Part shown: piece by piece, positions 1 to 9,571 of the stretch
Layout of the letters: each line of letters begins with the position of its first letter
Numbering within the stretch: position 1 is the stretch's first letter
Origin: Synechococcus sp. CB0101
GTDB lineage: Bacteria > Cyanobacteriota > Cyanobacteriia > PCC-6307 > Cyanobiaceae
Direction of reading: 5' to 3'
NCBI RefSeq assembly: GCF_000179235.2
Contig: NZ_CP039373.1
Location: 2,638,554-2,702,553 of the forward strand
Length of the DNA: 64,000 nt
Made by a program: the position numbers and the translations under genes
The notes under the pieces: model-generated
Seen by the model: the letters and a program-made list of their open reading frames with translations, nothing else
What the model was told of the DNA's origin: nothing
The model's database searches: none

Positions 1-987
1 CTTCATACCCACCGGCATCGTCGCGGCGAAGTCAGCCAGCACTTTCTTCACACCACTCGATACATCCAGGGCATTACTGCCGCTGAGCTGATACACCGCG
101 AGTCCAACCGAGGGGACACCCTGCTTGTCGGTGGCACTCACTGCATAGGTTTCTCCACCCAGCTCCACGCGACCGACATCGCGCAACCGCACCAGGCCAC
201 CATCTTCGGTGGACCGAACAATCAAGTTTTCGAATTCTTCAACGCTGCGCAGCCGCCCCTGAAGCTGCACCGTAAAGGTGTATTCCTGCCCCTCGGGCGA
301 GGGCTCACCGCCAACCTGACCGGCGGGAACCAGACGATTTTGGCTCGTCAGTTGACTCACCACATCAGTCGATGTGAGGCTGTAAGCGGTGAGCTTTTCA
401 GGATCGAGCCACAAGCGGAAGGCCAGTTTGCGGTTGCCGAAATAGGTGAGATCGCCAACACCCTTCACACGCTTGATCGCGTCAGTCAGGTTGAGATCCA
501 GCAGGCCACTGATGGTTTCAGGGCTATAAACGACCTGTTCAGGGTCTTCGCTTCCAAAGTTGTAAACCAACAGAATGGAGTTGGAGGCTTTATTCACAGA
601 GACGCCAGCCTTCCGCACTTCCTCAGGCAGCTGCGGCTCAGCAAGGGCAACCCGATTTTGCACATTCACCTGGTTGATATCGCCGTCAGTTCCACTGTTG
701 AACGCAACACTGATAGAACTCACACCATCAGCGGAGCTCGATGATGTGATGAAATCCATATTTTCCACACCATTAATCTGCTGCTCGAGCACGCTGGTCA
801 CACCCTGCTCCACAGACACAGCATCAGCACCGGTGTACGTCGCTCGCACCTTCACGGTGGGCGGGGCAATATCCGGAAGGTTTTCGATCGGCAGAATCGG
901 GATAGCAATCAGCCCTGCGATCACGATCAACAGGCTGCAGACCGTCGTCAGCACCGGCCGGGTGATGAATTGATTAGAAGCAGACAT
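1..987 (-). CDS. RND efflux permease, AcrB/HAE1 family (partial, N-terminal part)
   Basis: Only the first 329 codons are inside the window; the gene continues past base 1. It begins MSASNQFITRPVLTTVCSLL, the usual N-terminus of HAE1-type inner-membrane RND pumps (first transmembrane helix, then the porter domain with DGDINQVNVQNR). Such pumps export lipophilic compounds using the proton gradient, together with a membrane-fusion protein and an outer-membrane channel. It starts 9 bases after the stop of the upstream membrane-fusion gene, with a GAGG ribosome-binding site, so it is the last visible gene of a four-gene minus-strand operon. It is clearly related to the permease at 2103-5366. The substrate cannot be read from sequence. 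Confidence 0.93.
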   Translation of the reverse strand, partial: MSASNQFITRPVLTTVCSLLIVIAGLIAIPILPIENLPDIAPPTVKVRATYTGADAVSVEQGVTSVLEQQINGVENMDFITSSSSADGVSSISVAFNSGTDGDINQVNVQNRVALAEPQLPEEVRKAGVSVNKASNSILLVYNFGSEDPEQVVYSPETISGLLDLNLTDAIKRVKGVGDLTYFGNRKLAFRLWLDPEKLTAYSLTSTDVVSQLTSQNRLVPAGQVGGEPSPEGQEYTFTVQLQGRLRSVEEFENLIVRSTEDGGLVRLRDVGRVELGGETYAVSATDKQGVPSVGLAVYQLSGSNALDVSSGVKKVLADFAATMPVGMK

Positions 988-996
988 GCAGCAACC

Positions 997-2106
997 TCAA
1001 TTCGTCACGGCAACAGGCATGCCATGGCGCAGCTTCAACAAGTTGCTCGTGATCACCATCTGCCCAGCACGCAGTCCCGAGAGCACTGGGTAGCGGTTCT
1101 CCTGGATGGCACCCAGCGTCACGGGTGTCTGCAAGGCAAAACGGGTGCCCGCCGGCAGACGGCGCAACTTCTCAACCGGAGCCTGCCCCGGTTGCGCCTC
1201 CAGATCCTTCAAGGTGCCCACCCGCCACACAAAACTCTGACCGGAGGTCTGTCGCACCGCAACAAAGGGAACCGCTGGCTGCTCGCGGCTATCCAGCAAC
1301 AAACGGGTGCGCAAGCGCTGGCCGTTGCGCAAGACACCTCCTGGATTTGGGAGCAGGGCTTTCACCAAGAGGGCCTGATTGCCGGCGGTCACCGTGGGAT
1401 CCACCGAGCTGACGCGGGTTTCAGCCAACACCTTGGTCGTTCCCGGCAGACTCAGCTGCACCGGCAACCCCACCCGAATGCGCTCGGCATAGGTGGAGGG
1501 CACTTCAACACGGGCCAACAAGGTGTTGTTTTTAATCAGCTTGGTGAAGGGATCACCCGCTCTCAGCACATCCCCGATCTTCACCTGAACATCCGCCACC
1601 ACCCCGGGCAACGGTGACAGCAGATTGCTGTAGGCCAGATCCGCTTGCTTGGCGATCACCGCCTCTCGGGCTGAGATGTATTGAGCCTTGAATTCATCGC
1701 GCTGCTGAGCAGTCGCAGCACCTTGTGGCACAAGAAACTCGTAGCGCTGCCAGTTGAGCTTTGCCTTCTGCTCCTGAGCCTTGAGATCAGCCAATTCAGC
1801 CCGGATCTGCGCCTGATCAAGCACCAGCAACAACTGCCCCTGCTTCACCACATCGCCCTGGGAGATCGGCAACTGCTGAATGCGTCCCGATGCCTGGGCC
1901 GCCAGCTGGACAAGCTCGTAGGCCTCCAAGGTGCTCACCGTATCGATCGCATCGCTGAAGCGAGCCGACGCAACAGGTGCCAACGTGACGGCTAATGGCT
2001 CAGGTGGAGCAGGCCGTAGGCCACAGCCCACGAGGAGCAACAAGCTCCCCAGGCTCAAGAGGGCGTTGCCCTGATGGCGGCAGAGCAGGGTGCGCTGGAT
2101 GATCAA
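997..2106 (-). CDS. RND periplasmic adaptor (membrane-fusion lipoprotein), second copy
   Basis: A 369-residue HlyD/AcrA-family adaptor that would link an RND permease to an outer-membrane channel. It has a hydrophobic leader ending in a lipobox (LLLLVGC near residue 28), so it is probably lipid-anchored. A biotinyl-lipoyl-like hairpin domain follows (QGDVVKQGQLLLVLD), then a coiled coil and beta-barrel region. The start is TTG and overlaps the TGA stop of the upstream permease by 4 bases (TTGA), which implies translational coupling. It is the adaptor of the second MFP-RND pair and a paralog of the protein at 5375-6511. The substrate is unknown. Confidence 0.92.
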   Translation of the reverse strand: MIIQRTLLCRHQGNALLSLGSLLLLVGCGLRPAPPEPLAVTLAPVASARFSDAIDTVSTLEAYELVQLAAQASGRIQQLPISQGDVVKQGQLLLVLDQAQIRAELADLKAQEQKAKLNWQRYEFLVPQGAATAQQRDEFKAQYISAREAVIAKQADLAYSNLLSPLPGVVADVQVKIGDVLRAGDPFTKLIKNNTLLARVEVPSTYAERIRVGLPVQLSLPGTTKVLAETRVSSVDPTVTAGNQALLVKALLPNPGGVLRNGQRLRTRLLLDSREQPAVPFVAVRQTSGQSFVWRVGTLKDLEAQPGQAPVEKLRRLPAGTRFALQTPVTLGAIQENRYPVLSGLRAGQMVITSNLLKLRHGMPVAVTN

Positions 2107-5100
2107 GCCTCCTCAGGTTGCTCAGGGCCGAACCACCGCTCCTCAAGGTGCTTGATCACCACATAGAAGGGGGGCACGACACCCAATGAGAGAACCGTAG
2201 CCACGACAAGACCTCCAAAGATCACGGTGCCGAGCGACTGCTGACTTTGTGCACCGGCTCCATTCGCGACCACCAGAGGCAGGAAGCCAGCCAGTGCTGC
2301 AATCGCCGTCATCAAGATCGGCCGCAGCCTGGACTCTGCGGATGCCACCACAGCTTCCACCGCGGACATCCCGGCCTCCAGATGCTGCTCAGCCACTTCC
2401 ACAATCAAGATGCCGTTCTTGGCAGCCAGGCCGATCAAGGTGACCAGTCCAACTTGGGCATAGATGTTGAGGTCGATGGAGCGAATGGCGAGGAACGCCA
2501 GGGCACCCAACATCGCAAGCGGCACGGTCATCAGAATGATCACCGGTGTCACATAGCTTTCGTACTGAGCGGAAAGCACCAAATACACAATCAAAATACC
2601 GAGGCCAAACACCAAAACGCTCGCGCTACCTGCAGAGAGTTGCAGCGCTGCCAGGCCTGTAAAGGCATAGCCAATGTTGGTGAAATCCTGCTGCTTGAAG
2701 AGGTTCTGAATCGCGGTGAGCGCCTGCCCCGAACTCTTACCAACAGCCTGAGCCCCTTGAATCAAGACCGTGCGATACAGGTTGTAGTGGCTAATGATGG
2801 GCGGTGCACTACTGAGGTTAGCTTCAGCGAATTGAGAAACCTGCACCAGTTTCCCATCGCGGTTGTTCACGTAGTAGCTGAGGATATCGTCAATCTCGGC
2901 GCGTTGTTCGTCGGTCGACTGAACATAGACGTTGCGAACCTGGCCATTCTCATAGGTGAGGCCGGTATAACTGCCCCCCGCCAGGGCCGCAATCGTGCTC
3001 ATCGCCTCGGCGTAATCCACATTGAGCGCGCCCATCAAGGATCGATCGACCTTGAGATCAAAAGCAGGGGCACTGGGAATGAACTGGGTATAGAGCGATG
3101 AAAACTCACCGCTCGCCTGGCCCGCACCGATCAGTGATTTCGCCTGATCGTTGAGCTGATTAAAGGAATAATTGCCACTGAGATCGTTGAACTGGAAGTA
3201 GAAGCCACCTTGTGCGGAGAATCCTGGAACGGCAGGTGGCTGACCAATCACAGCCATGCCTGCATCCAGCTTGGAGAGCTTCGCGTTGAGCCGGTCGGCA
3301 ATGGCAAAGGAGCTGTTCTTCTGGCCTGAGCGCTCATCTAGGGGCTTCAAGCCCACCATGATCGTCCCTTGATCGGGACTGGATCCATTGAATCCATAGC
3401 CACTGATCACAGCCGCCGAAAGAACGTCGTCCTCTTCCTTGAGGATCCCTGCAATCTGCTCACCCATCTTCTGGGTTTGGCTGAGCGAAGCGCCGTTCTG
3501 AAGCTGATAGATGCCCAAGATGTAGCCCTGGTCTTCATCTGGAATAAAGGCTTGCGGCAAGGCCGTGAAGGCCAAAGCTGTCAGCACGATCCCCCCACCA
3601 AGGCCAGCCATCACATAGCGGCGCTTGGCAATCAGCGCCTGCACCAAACGCGCATAGCCAGCCTGCAGCTTGGCAAAGAAGCTGTTGAAGCGATCAAAGA
3701 TCAGCGGCAGGTTGGCACCCGCCAAGCCACCCAACACAACTCCCAGCACGTAGGTCCAATTACCAAAGGATGCGGAGCTGAATCGCCCAAAGGCCAAACC
3801 CACCACCACACCAGCCACAGGCCAAGCCCAGCCACGCGGTTGCGGTGGTGTGCCGCTGCGCAGAATCAAGCCCGAGAGCATGGGCGAGAACGTGAGGGCA
3901 TTAAAGGCTGAAATCGCAATCGAGAAAGCAATCGTGAGCGCAAACTGCTGATAAATAATGCCGATGCTTCCCGGATAAAATGCGACGGGAACAAACACAG
4001 CCATCAGCACTAAAGCTGTCGCCACAAGGGCACCAAACAGCTCACCCATACAAGCCAATGCCGCCTGGCGAGGCTTCATTCCGGCTTCAATATTTTTCGA
4101 AACCGCTTCGATCACCACAATTGCGTCGTCGACCACAAGACCTGTGGCCAGCACCAAACCCAAGAGTGTGAGTTGGTTGATCGAGAACCCGAAGACCTTA
4201 ATAAAAGCAAAGGTACCGACCAACGAAATGGGAATCGCCAGGCTGGGCACCACCGTTGCTCGCCAGTTCTGCAGGAACAGAAACAGAATCAGCAGCACCA
4301 GCACGATCGCCAGGCCGAGGGCATCCACCACACCCTCTACAGAAGACTCAATAAATTGGCCGATGTTGTAGACCTGATTCACCGTCACACCAGGCGGCAC
4401 CTGCGACGCAAACGACGTCATCTCCTGAACCACAGCATCAGCAACGTCAAGAGCGTTGCTGTCAGGTGTCTGGAAAACCGCAACCGTGATCGCAGGATGG
4501 TTATCCGTATTCACCGCGGAGGTGGTGTAGTTATTGAAGCCATACGAGACTTCACCCACATCCTTCAGCAACAACACGTTGCCCGAAGGGCTACGGCCAA
4601 CAATCAGCTTATTGAAAGCATCAATCGACATCAAATTGCCGTTGTCTTCAACCAGCAGCGGGTAGGTGTACATCTGATCACCAGCAGCTGGAGGTCCACC
4701 CACCAGACCACCAATCGCAGTGCTGTTTTGCGATTTCACCGCATTGATCACATCCGTTGCCGTGATCTTGTTGGCGGCGAGCTTCACCGGATCAACATTG
4801 AGCCAGTAGGCGGGGTTTGTACCGCCCAGGATGTTGACATTGGCAACACCGGGCACACGCTCGAGTGGGTAGTAGAGCTGTTCGTAAACCAAGCCGTTCA
4901 AGTAAGCCGCATCAAACTGCCCCTCACTCGACGAAACCTGGTAAGCGAGAAGAATTGACGGAGTGCTCTGCTGAACAGACACACCCGTTGCCGACACCTG
5001 AGCCGGCAACTGAGGCATGGCCAGAGAAACACGGTTCTGAACATTAACCTGGTCAATATCGATGTCGGTTGTCTCATCGAAGTAGACCTGAATAATGCTC

Positions 5101-5366
5101 TGCCCCTCCATGTTGCTCGTGGAGGAGATATAAGAAGCACCTGGCACGCCATTAATCTGCTGCTCCAGGGGATTGGTCACAGCCTGCTCAGTAACCAGTG
5201 AATTAGCACCGCTGTAATTAGCAGTGACCTGAATCAAAGGCGGAGCAATATTTGGGAGATTGGCAATCGGCAGGGTGGGGATGGCGATGATGCCCACCAA
5301 AACGATGAGGATGCTGCAAACGGTCGTGAGAACAGGCCGCTTGATGAAATTATCGGAAAACGACAT
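2103..5366 (-). CDS. RND efflux permease, AcrB/HAE1 family
   Basis: A full-length permease of 1087 residues, slightly longer than the usual 1030-1050. It starts MSFSDNFIKRPVLTTVCSIL and has the HAE1 layout: TM1, a large porter/docking loop, TM2-7 (GLVLATGLVVDDAIVVIEAV, with the paired Asp residues expected for proton relay in TM4), a second loop, and TM8-12. The extra length lies partly in an additional hydrophobic stretch around residues 515-560, after TM6/7 (GWAWPVAGVVVGLAFGRF). It follows the adaptor at 5375-6511 by 8 bases and precedes the second adaptor by a 4-base overlap. The export substrate is unknown. Confidence 0.95.
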   Translation of the reverse strand: MSFSDNFIKRPVLTTVCSILIVLVGIIAIPTLPIANLPNIAPPLIQVTANYSGANSLVTEQAVTNPLEQQINGVPGASYISSTSNMEGQSIIQVYFDETTDIDIDQVNVQNRVSLAMPQLPAQVSATGVSVQQSTPSILLAYQVSSSEGQFDAAYLNGLVYEQLYYPLERVPGVANVNILGGTNPAYWLNVDPVKLAANKITATDVINAVKSQNSTAIGGLVGGPPAAGDQMYTYPLLVEDNGNLMSIDAFNKLIVGRSPSGNVLLLKDVGEVSYGFNNYTTSAVNTDNHPAITVAVFQTPDSNALDVADAVVQEMTSFASQVPPGVTVNQVYNIGQFIESSVEGVVDALGLAIVLVLLILFLFLQNWRATVVPSLAIPISLVGTFAFIKVFGFSINQLTLLGLVLATGLVVDDAIVVIEAVSKNIEAGMKPRQAALACMGELFGALVATALVLMAVFVPVAFYPGSIGIIYQQFALTIAFSIAISAFNALTFSPMLSGLILRSGTPPQPRGWAWPVAGVVVGLAFGRFSSASFGNWTYVLGVVLGGLAGANLPLIFDRFNSFFAKLQAGYARLVQALIAKRRYVMAGLGGGIVLTALAFTALPQAFIPDEDQGYILGIYQLQNGASLSQTQKMGEQIAGILKEEDDVLSAAVISGYGFNGSSPDQGTIMVGLKPLDERSGQKNSSFAIADRLNAKLSKLDAGMAVIGQPPAVPGFSAQGGFYFQFNDLSGNYSFNQLNDQAKSLIGAGQASGEFSSLYTQFIPSAPAFDLKVDRSLMGALNVDYAEAMSTIAALAGGSYTGLTYENGQVRNVYVQSTDEQRAEIDDILSYYVNNRDGKLVQVSQFAEANLSSAPPIISHYNLYRTVLIQGAQAVGKSSGQALTAIQNLFKQQDFTNIGYAFTGLAALQLSAGSASVLVFGLGILIVYLVLSAQYESYVTPVIILMTVPLAMLGALAFLAIRSIDLNIYAQVGLVTLIGLAAKNGILIVEVAEQHLEAGMSAVEAVVASAESRLRPILMTAIAALAGFLPLVVANGAGAQSQQSLGTVIFGGLVVATVLSLGVVPPFYVVIKHLEERWFGPEQPEEA

Positions 5367-5374
5367 GACAGACC

Positions 5375-6511
5375 TCAGTTCGCAGCGGCGCTAGACGATG
5401 AAACCGGCTTCACCGGCATCCCAGACCTCAGCAGAGCCGTATTGCTGGTGACCACGCGATCGCCACTTTGAAGCCCGGACAAGACTGGATAGTTATTACC
5501 TTGCAGTGGACCCAGCTTCACGGGCGTTTGCACCACGATGGGTGTCGAAGGAGGCAACTTTTCGAGTTTCTGTTTCTGTGCATCCGGGATCTGAGTGGAT
5601 GCTTTGATCTGAGGCAGAGCCCGGGAGAGTGTGACCAGGCGATACACAAACGGTTGCTGGGCTTGCATCAGCACCGCGGACACCGGCACAGAGAGCTCAC
5701 GAGTTGAGTTCGTGATGATCTTATTTTTGACGTATTGACCTGTTTTCAATCGACCAGTGAGGTTGGGGAAGGTTGCCTTCACCAGTACTGTGTTGGGTGA
5801 TTTATCCGTACCACTGAATCCAAAATAGGGAGAGATAAACACCACCTTCCCTTGACCGGTCACCGGTGGATTGGTCTGGGTCGTGAGCTGCACCGTTTGG
5901 CCCAAGGCAACGCGGGTGACCTGGGTCGCCGGCACATCCATCAGCGTCCAAAGGGTGGAGTTATCGACAATTCCAGTGATGGCTTGACCCTGGCGGACGT
6001 AATCGCCCAACTTCACCGAATCAAGGTCACCAATAACACCATCAATCGGTGCCGAAACGTACTTGTAGCCGAGCGTTGCTGCATTGGCCTTCACCTGGTC
6101 GCGGCTCTGAATCGCCTTCGTCACATAAAAGTCACGATCGCGGGTGGAGACAGCACCCTGCTGATTCAGAAAAACGAATCGCTCGGCGTTAAGAAAGTCT
6201 TTGCGCGCTTCTGCCTTGCTGGCATCGAGGCTCGCCGTCTGCTGCACATTGTCGAGCACGATGATCGGGTCACCAGCCTTCACGCGCTGCCCCTGGGTGG
6301 CCAGGATCTTCACCACACGGCCATCGGTTTCTGGTCGCAGGGCTACATCCGTCGTGGAACTCAGCTGACTCACCACATCGATCGACGGATTGAACTCCGC
6401 TTCAGCGATGGTGGCCACCTGCACCGACAGCATCTTGGGAGCCGGTGGCTTGCTGCCACAAGCTGCCAACAGAAGGAGTGGCAAAGGAAGAGCGAGTAGG
6501 CCGCGCCGCAC
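5375..6511 (-). CDS. RND periplasmic adaptor (membrane-fusion lipoprotein), first copy
   Basis: A 378-residue HlyD/AcrA-family adaptor and the first gene of the efflux operon. GTG start, Arg-rich n-region, then LPLPLLLLAAC as a lipoprotein signal with Cys at about residue 18. A lipoyl-like motif (QGQRVKAGDPIIVLD), a coiled-coil hairpin and beta-barrel domains follow. It is paired with the permease 8 bases downstream. The promoter must lie in the 49-base gap shared with the divergent rarA-like gene. No TetR-type or other regulator gene is adjacent, so control is unknown. Confidence 0.92.
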   Translation of the reverse strand: MRRGLLALPLPLLLLAACGSKPPAPKMLSVQVATIAEAEFNPSIDVVSQLSSTTDVALRPETDGRVVKILATQGQRVKAGDPIIVLDNVQQTASLDASKAEARKDFLNAERFVFLNQQGAVSTRDRDFYVTKAIQSRDQVKANAATLGYKYVSAPIDGVIGDLDSVKLGDYVRQGQAITGIVDNSTLWTLMDVPATQVTRVALGQTVQLTTQTNPPVTGQGKVVFISPYFGFSGTDKSPNTVLVKATFPNLTGRLKTGQYVKNKIITNSTRELSVPVSAVLMQAQQPFVYRLVTLSRALPQIKASTQIPDAQKQKLEKLPPSTPIVVQTPVKLGPLQGNNYPVLSGLQSGDRVVTSNTALLRSGMPVKPVSSSSAAAN

Positions 6512-6560
6512 AACTAGTCAGTCAGTGCTGCGCAAACTAGCCGGTTTTGCCGCAACCCCC

Positions 6561-8798
6561 ATGTTGCCGGCATCGGATGATGACGGCAGCACCACACACG
6601 GCGTGAGCGACCTGTTCAGCCACCGCGGCGAGCAGCTGCGCCAAAATCTGGCCCCCCTCGCCGATCGGCTGCGACCGCGCAGCCTTGACGACTTTCAAGG
6701 GCAGGAGGAGATCCTTGGCCCTGGTCGGCTGCTGCGGCGCGCGATCCACGCCGATCGGGTTGGCAACTTGATCCTTTACGGCCCCCCGGGTGTGGGCAAA
6801 ACCACCCTGGCGCGGATCATTGCCGCCAGCACCCGCGCTCACTTCAGCAGTCTCAACGCCGTGCTGGCTGGGGTGAAGGATCTTCGCTCTGAAGTGGACG
6901 AAGCGCGCCGGCGTCTCGAGCAACACGGCCTGCGCAGCTTCCTGTTTATCGACGAGGTGCACCGGTTCAATAGCGCTCAGCAGGATGCGCTGTTGCCCTG
7001 GGTGGAGAACGGCACGGTGACGCTGATCGGCGCCACCACCGAAAACCCGTTTTTTGAGGTGAACAAGGCTCTGGTGAGCCGCTCGCGCCTGTTTCGGCTC
7101 CAGCCTCTGCAGCCCCAACACCTGCATCAGCTGTTGCAGCGGGCCCTCAGCGACAGCGAGCGCGGATACGGCGACCGGCAGGTCGTCATCAGCAACGAGG
7201 CGGCGGCCCATCTCGTTGACGTGGCGGGAGGGGATGCCCGCAGCTTGCTCAATGCCCTTGAACTAGCGGTAGAGACCACACCGCCTGGGCCTGACGGCGT
7301 GATCCACATCGATCTAGCCATCGCCGAAGACTCGATCCAGCAACGCGCCGTGCTCTACGACAAGCAGGGCGATGCTCACTTCGACACGATCAGCGCCTTC
7401 ATCAAGTCGCTGCGGGGCAGCGACCCCGATGCCGCCCTGTTCTGGCTGGCGCGCATGGTGGAGGCCGGCGAGAACCCCCGCTTCATCTTCCGGCGCATGT
7501 TGATCTCCGCCGGAGAAGACATCGGCCTGGCGGACCCCCAGGCCATGGTGGTGGTGGAAGCCTGCGCCGCGGCCTTTGAACGGGTTGGGCTGCCGGAAGG
7601 GCTTTATCCCCTGGCGCAGGCAGCGCTTTATCTGGCCGGTGCTGACAAGAGCAACAGCCTGCTCGGCTTCTTCGATGCCCTCAAAAGCGTGAAGGCCAGC
7701 AGCCGTCAGGAGGTGCCCGCCCATCTGCGCGATGCGAACCGCGATGGCAAGGCCTTCGGCGATGGGGTGGGCTACCGCTACCCCCATGCCTACGCCGAAC
7801 ACTGGGTGGCTCAGCAATACCTACCCACCGCCCTACAGGGGCAGGTGTTTTGGCAACCCGGAGCGCTGGGCTGGGAGGGGCAACGCCGCCAACGGCTGCA
7901 GCAGCGCCGGGCCGCACAGCTCGCCGCAGCCGCCGAACATGAGGCGGAACTGGGTGAAGTGCTGAGCAGCAGTCCCGACGATCCAGCCCTCGAACGCTGG
8001 TTGCAACGCCAGTTGGGCAGTGAAGGCGAACGGCTCGATCAGCTGCGCCGCCAGCTTTGGGAGAACGCCAACTGGCAACGCCACGATCGCGTGCTGATCC
8101 TCGAAGCGCGCTCTTTGCTCTGGGCGCTCGACCCCCTACAACACACACCCGAGGGCGGGGTGGTGATCCAGAGCAACCAAGGCGCCGATGCGGAGCGATT
8201 GCACAGCCAACTGCGGGTGCTCGATGCCCTGCAACAACCCCGTGTGATCGGTTGCTGCACCAATGATCTAGGTGGGGCCCTAGAACCCGGCACCCGGTTT
8301 GAGTGGATCGCGGCGCGCCACCCGTTCCGGGACCTCAGCGCCGACCAACTCCCCGCCGCGCTTGATCAACTGAGCCAACTCGCCGCGCCTGAGGCCCAGA
8401 TGCGGCTGCTGTTTAGCCAGCCGGTTCTCGGGCCCGCTGGATCCCTGCTGGCCCTTCCGGATCTACCGGCTGGCTTGCGCAGCGTTCTGGAACCACTCCC
8501 GGAGCTGGAGCAGGCCTGGCTCAACACACCACCAGATCTCGCCGCGCTGCAGGCAGGCCTCGAACAACGCGGTTGGAGCCTGAGCTGGCACAGCTGGGAC
8601 GAAGCGCTCGAGCTCAATCTCACGGCCGGGGTCATCGAGCGCTGGCTCGGCGCCAAGGCGGCCTACCGGCTCCGATTGAGCCGCGTGCTCCAACCCGACC
8701 CATTGAAGCTGCTGGAGCGCGAACTCCAGCAGCGTGTGGGATGCCGCTTACCGCAGCGGCTGCAGCACCGACGACTGATCGGACGCCATAGCCGCTGA
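6561..8798 (+). CDS. rarA: RarA/MgsA-type AAA+ ATPase fused to a C-terminal domain of unknown function
   Basis: The N-terminal ~430 residues are a replication-recombination AAA+ ATPase of the RarA (MgsA/WRNIP1) family, related to clamp loaders and acting at stalled forks. Visible motifs are Walker A GPPGVGKTT, Walker B FIDEVHRF, sensor 1 GATTENP, and the RarA tetramerisation domain (LRGSDPDAALFWLARMVEAG). The remaining ~310 residues are not present in E. coli RarA. Segments such as LILEARSLLWALDP and the spacing around RFEWIAARHPF look like a degenerate SAM-methyltransferase fold (inference). This fusion architecture is known in cyanobacteria. ATG 6561 was chosen; upstream in-frame codons overlap the divergent adaptor gene. 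GTG 6603 is an alternative. Confidence 0.9.
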   Translation: MLPASDDDGSTTHGVSDLFSHRGEQLRQNLAPLADRLRPRSLDDFQGQEEILGPGRLLRRAIHADRVGNLILYGPPGVGKTTLARIIAASTRAHFSSLNAVLAGVKDLRSEVDEARRRLEQHGLRSFLFIDEVHRFNSAQQDALLPWVENGTVTLIGATTENPFFEVNKALVSRSRLFRLQPLQPQHLHQLLQRALSDSERGYGDRQVVISNEAAAHLVDVAGGDARSLLNALELAVETTPPGPDGVIHIDLAIAEDSIQQRAVLYDKQGDAHFDTISAFIKSLRGSDPDAALFWLARMVEAGENPRFIFRRMLISAGEDIGLADPQAMVVVEACAAAFERVGLPEGLYPLAQAALYLAGADKSNSLLGFFDALKSVKASSRQEVPAHLRDANRDGKAFGDGVGYRYPHAYAEHWVAQQYLPTALQGQVFWQPGALGWEGQRRQRLQQRRAAQLAAAAEHEAELGEVLSSSPDDPALERWLQRQLGSEGERLDQLRRQLWENANWQRHDRVLILEARSLLWALDPLQHTPEGGVVIQSNQGADAERLHSQLRVLDALQQPRVIGCCTNDLGGALEPGTRFEWIAARHPFRDLSADQLPAALDQLSQLAAPEAQMRLLFSQPVLGPAGSLLALPDLPAGLRSVLEPLPELEQAWLNTPPDLAALQAGLEQRGWSLSWHSWDEALELNLTAGVIERWLGAKAAYRLRLSRVLQPDPLKLLERELQQRVGCRLPQRLQHRRLIGRHSR

Positions 8799-8800
8799 TC

Positions 8801-9409
8801 TCACCAGAGACCGCGCACCGCAGGTGCAGCACTAGCGGGTGCCTCTGCCTGCTGAGCGGTGTAAGCCGAGATGCAGGCGGGGGTATTCATATACCAACTC
8901 AGCAATGAGGTAGATCGCTGGCTGTTATTGATGTCATTGACATCGCAAACTTTCATTGCACCCTGTAGACGCTGATCAGTTGGCAGCTTCGCCATCATGC
9001 CGTAGCTGGACAGCTTGCCATCCGCCGAGTCAAGAATGATAGCGCTGCGCACAGCCTGCAGACTCTTCTGCTGGCTGTAATAAGGCGTGTAGTTTTTCTG
9101 CTGGATGCTATTCAGGAGGAACTGTTCACCCTTAGAGGAGTAGAGGAAGTCTGCAACAGCGACGACATCAACCTCGTACTGCTTCTGCAATCCCGCCTCC
9201 AACTGCTGCTCAGTCCAGCCAGAGAGATCAGAGAGATTCTGCGGAACAGGATTGTCAATTTTGGGAGTGCCGCCAATGGGCGCAAGCGTGTTCGATCGAG
9301 GCCCAAGACAATTCACGCAAACCGTACGCGCCGTAAGCGGAATCGCCTCAGCCGTACCAACAGCCAGCACAACACCAACACTGGCCAGGGGAAGGAGAAC
9401 CTTCAACAT
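8801..9409 (-). CDS. Secreted DUF1400-like protein, paralog A
   Basis: A 202-residue protein with a signal peptide (MLKVLLPLASVGVVLAVGTAEA). Its core (FLYSSKGEQFLLNSI, then SLQAVRSAIILDSADGKLS) resembles DUF1400, the N-terminal domain that precedes an alpha/beta hydrolase in many cyanobacterial proteins. No hydrolase domain follows here. It closely matches the gene 163 bases upstream (9572-10252). It has an extra CVNC pair near the mature N-terminus, and the two Cys shared by both paralogs near the C-terminus (KVCDV, TPAC) could form a disulfide. The stop lies 2 bases from the convergent rarA stop. The DUF1400 link is by motif memory only; function unknown. Confidence 0.8.
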   Translation of the reverse strand: MLKVLLPLASVGVVLAVGTAEAIPLTARTVCVNCLGPRSNTLAPIGGTPKIDNPVPQNLSDLSGWTEQQLEAGLQKQYEVDVVAVADFLYSSKGEQFLLNSIQQKNYTPYYSQQKSLQAVRSAIILDSADGKLSSYGMMAKLPTDQRLQGAMKVCDVNDINNSQRSTSLLSWYMNTPACISAYTAQQAEAPASAAPAVRGLW

Positions 9410-9502
9410 TGGGATGATGCAGAGATCACCTCTGCTGCATGGGGCTTCCTCGGTATGACGCTTGGATCAAGACCGGTCGCCAAGCTTTCAGAATCTTTTC
9501 AC

Positions 9503-9537
9503 AAAAAACCGGCCCCCGCTCTTGGAGCGGAAGCCGG
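9503..9537 (-). terminator. Rho-independent terminator after DUF1400-like paralog B
   Basis: On the minus strand, CCGG plus an inner CCGCT/AGCGG stem closes a hairpin that is followed by TTTTTT. It lies 35 bases after the stop of the 9572-10252 gene. The two paralogs are therefore probably separate transcripts. Confidence 0.75.
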
Positions 9538-9571
9538 ATGGTCGATGAGCTGGAAACCGGCTTCTGCCTGA

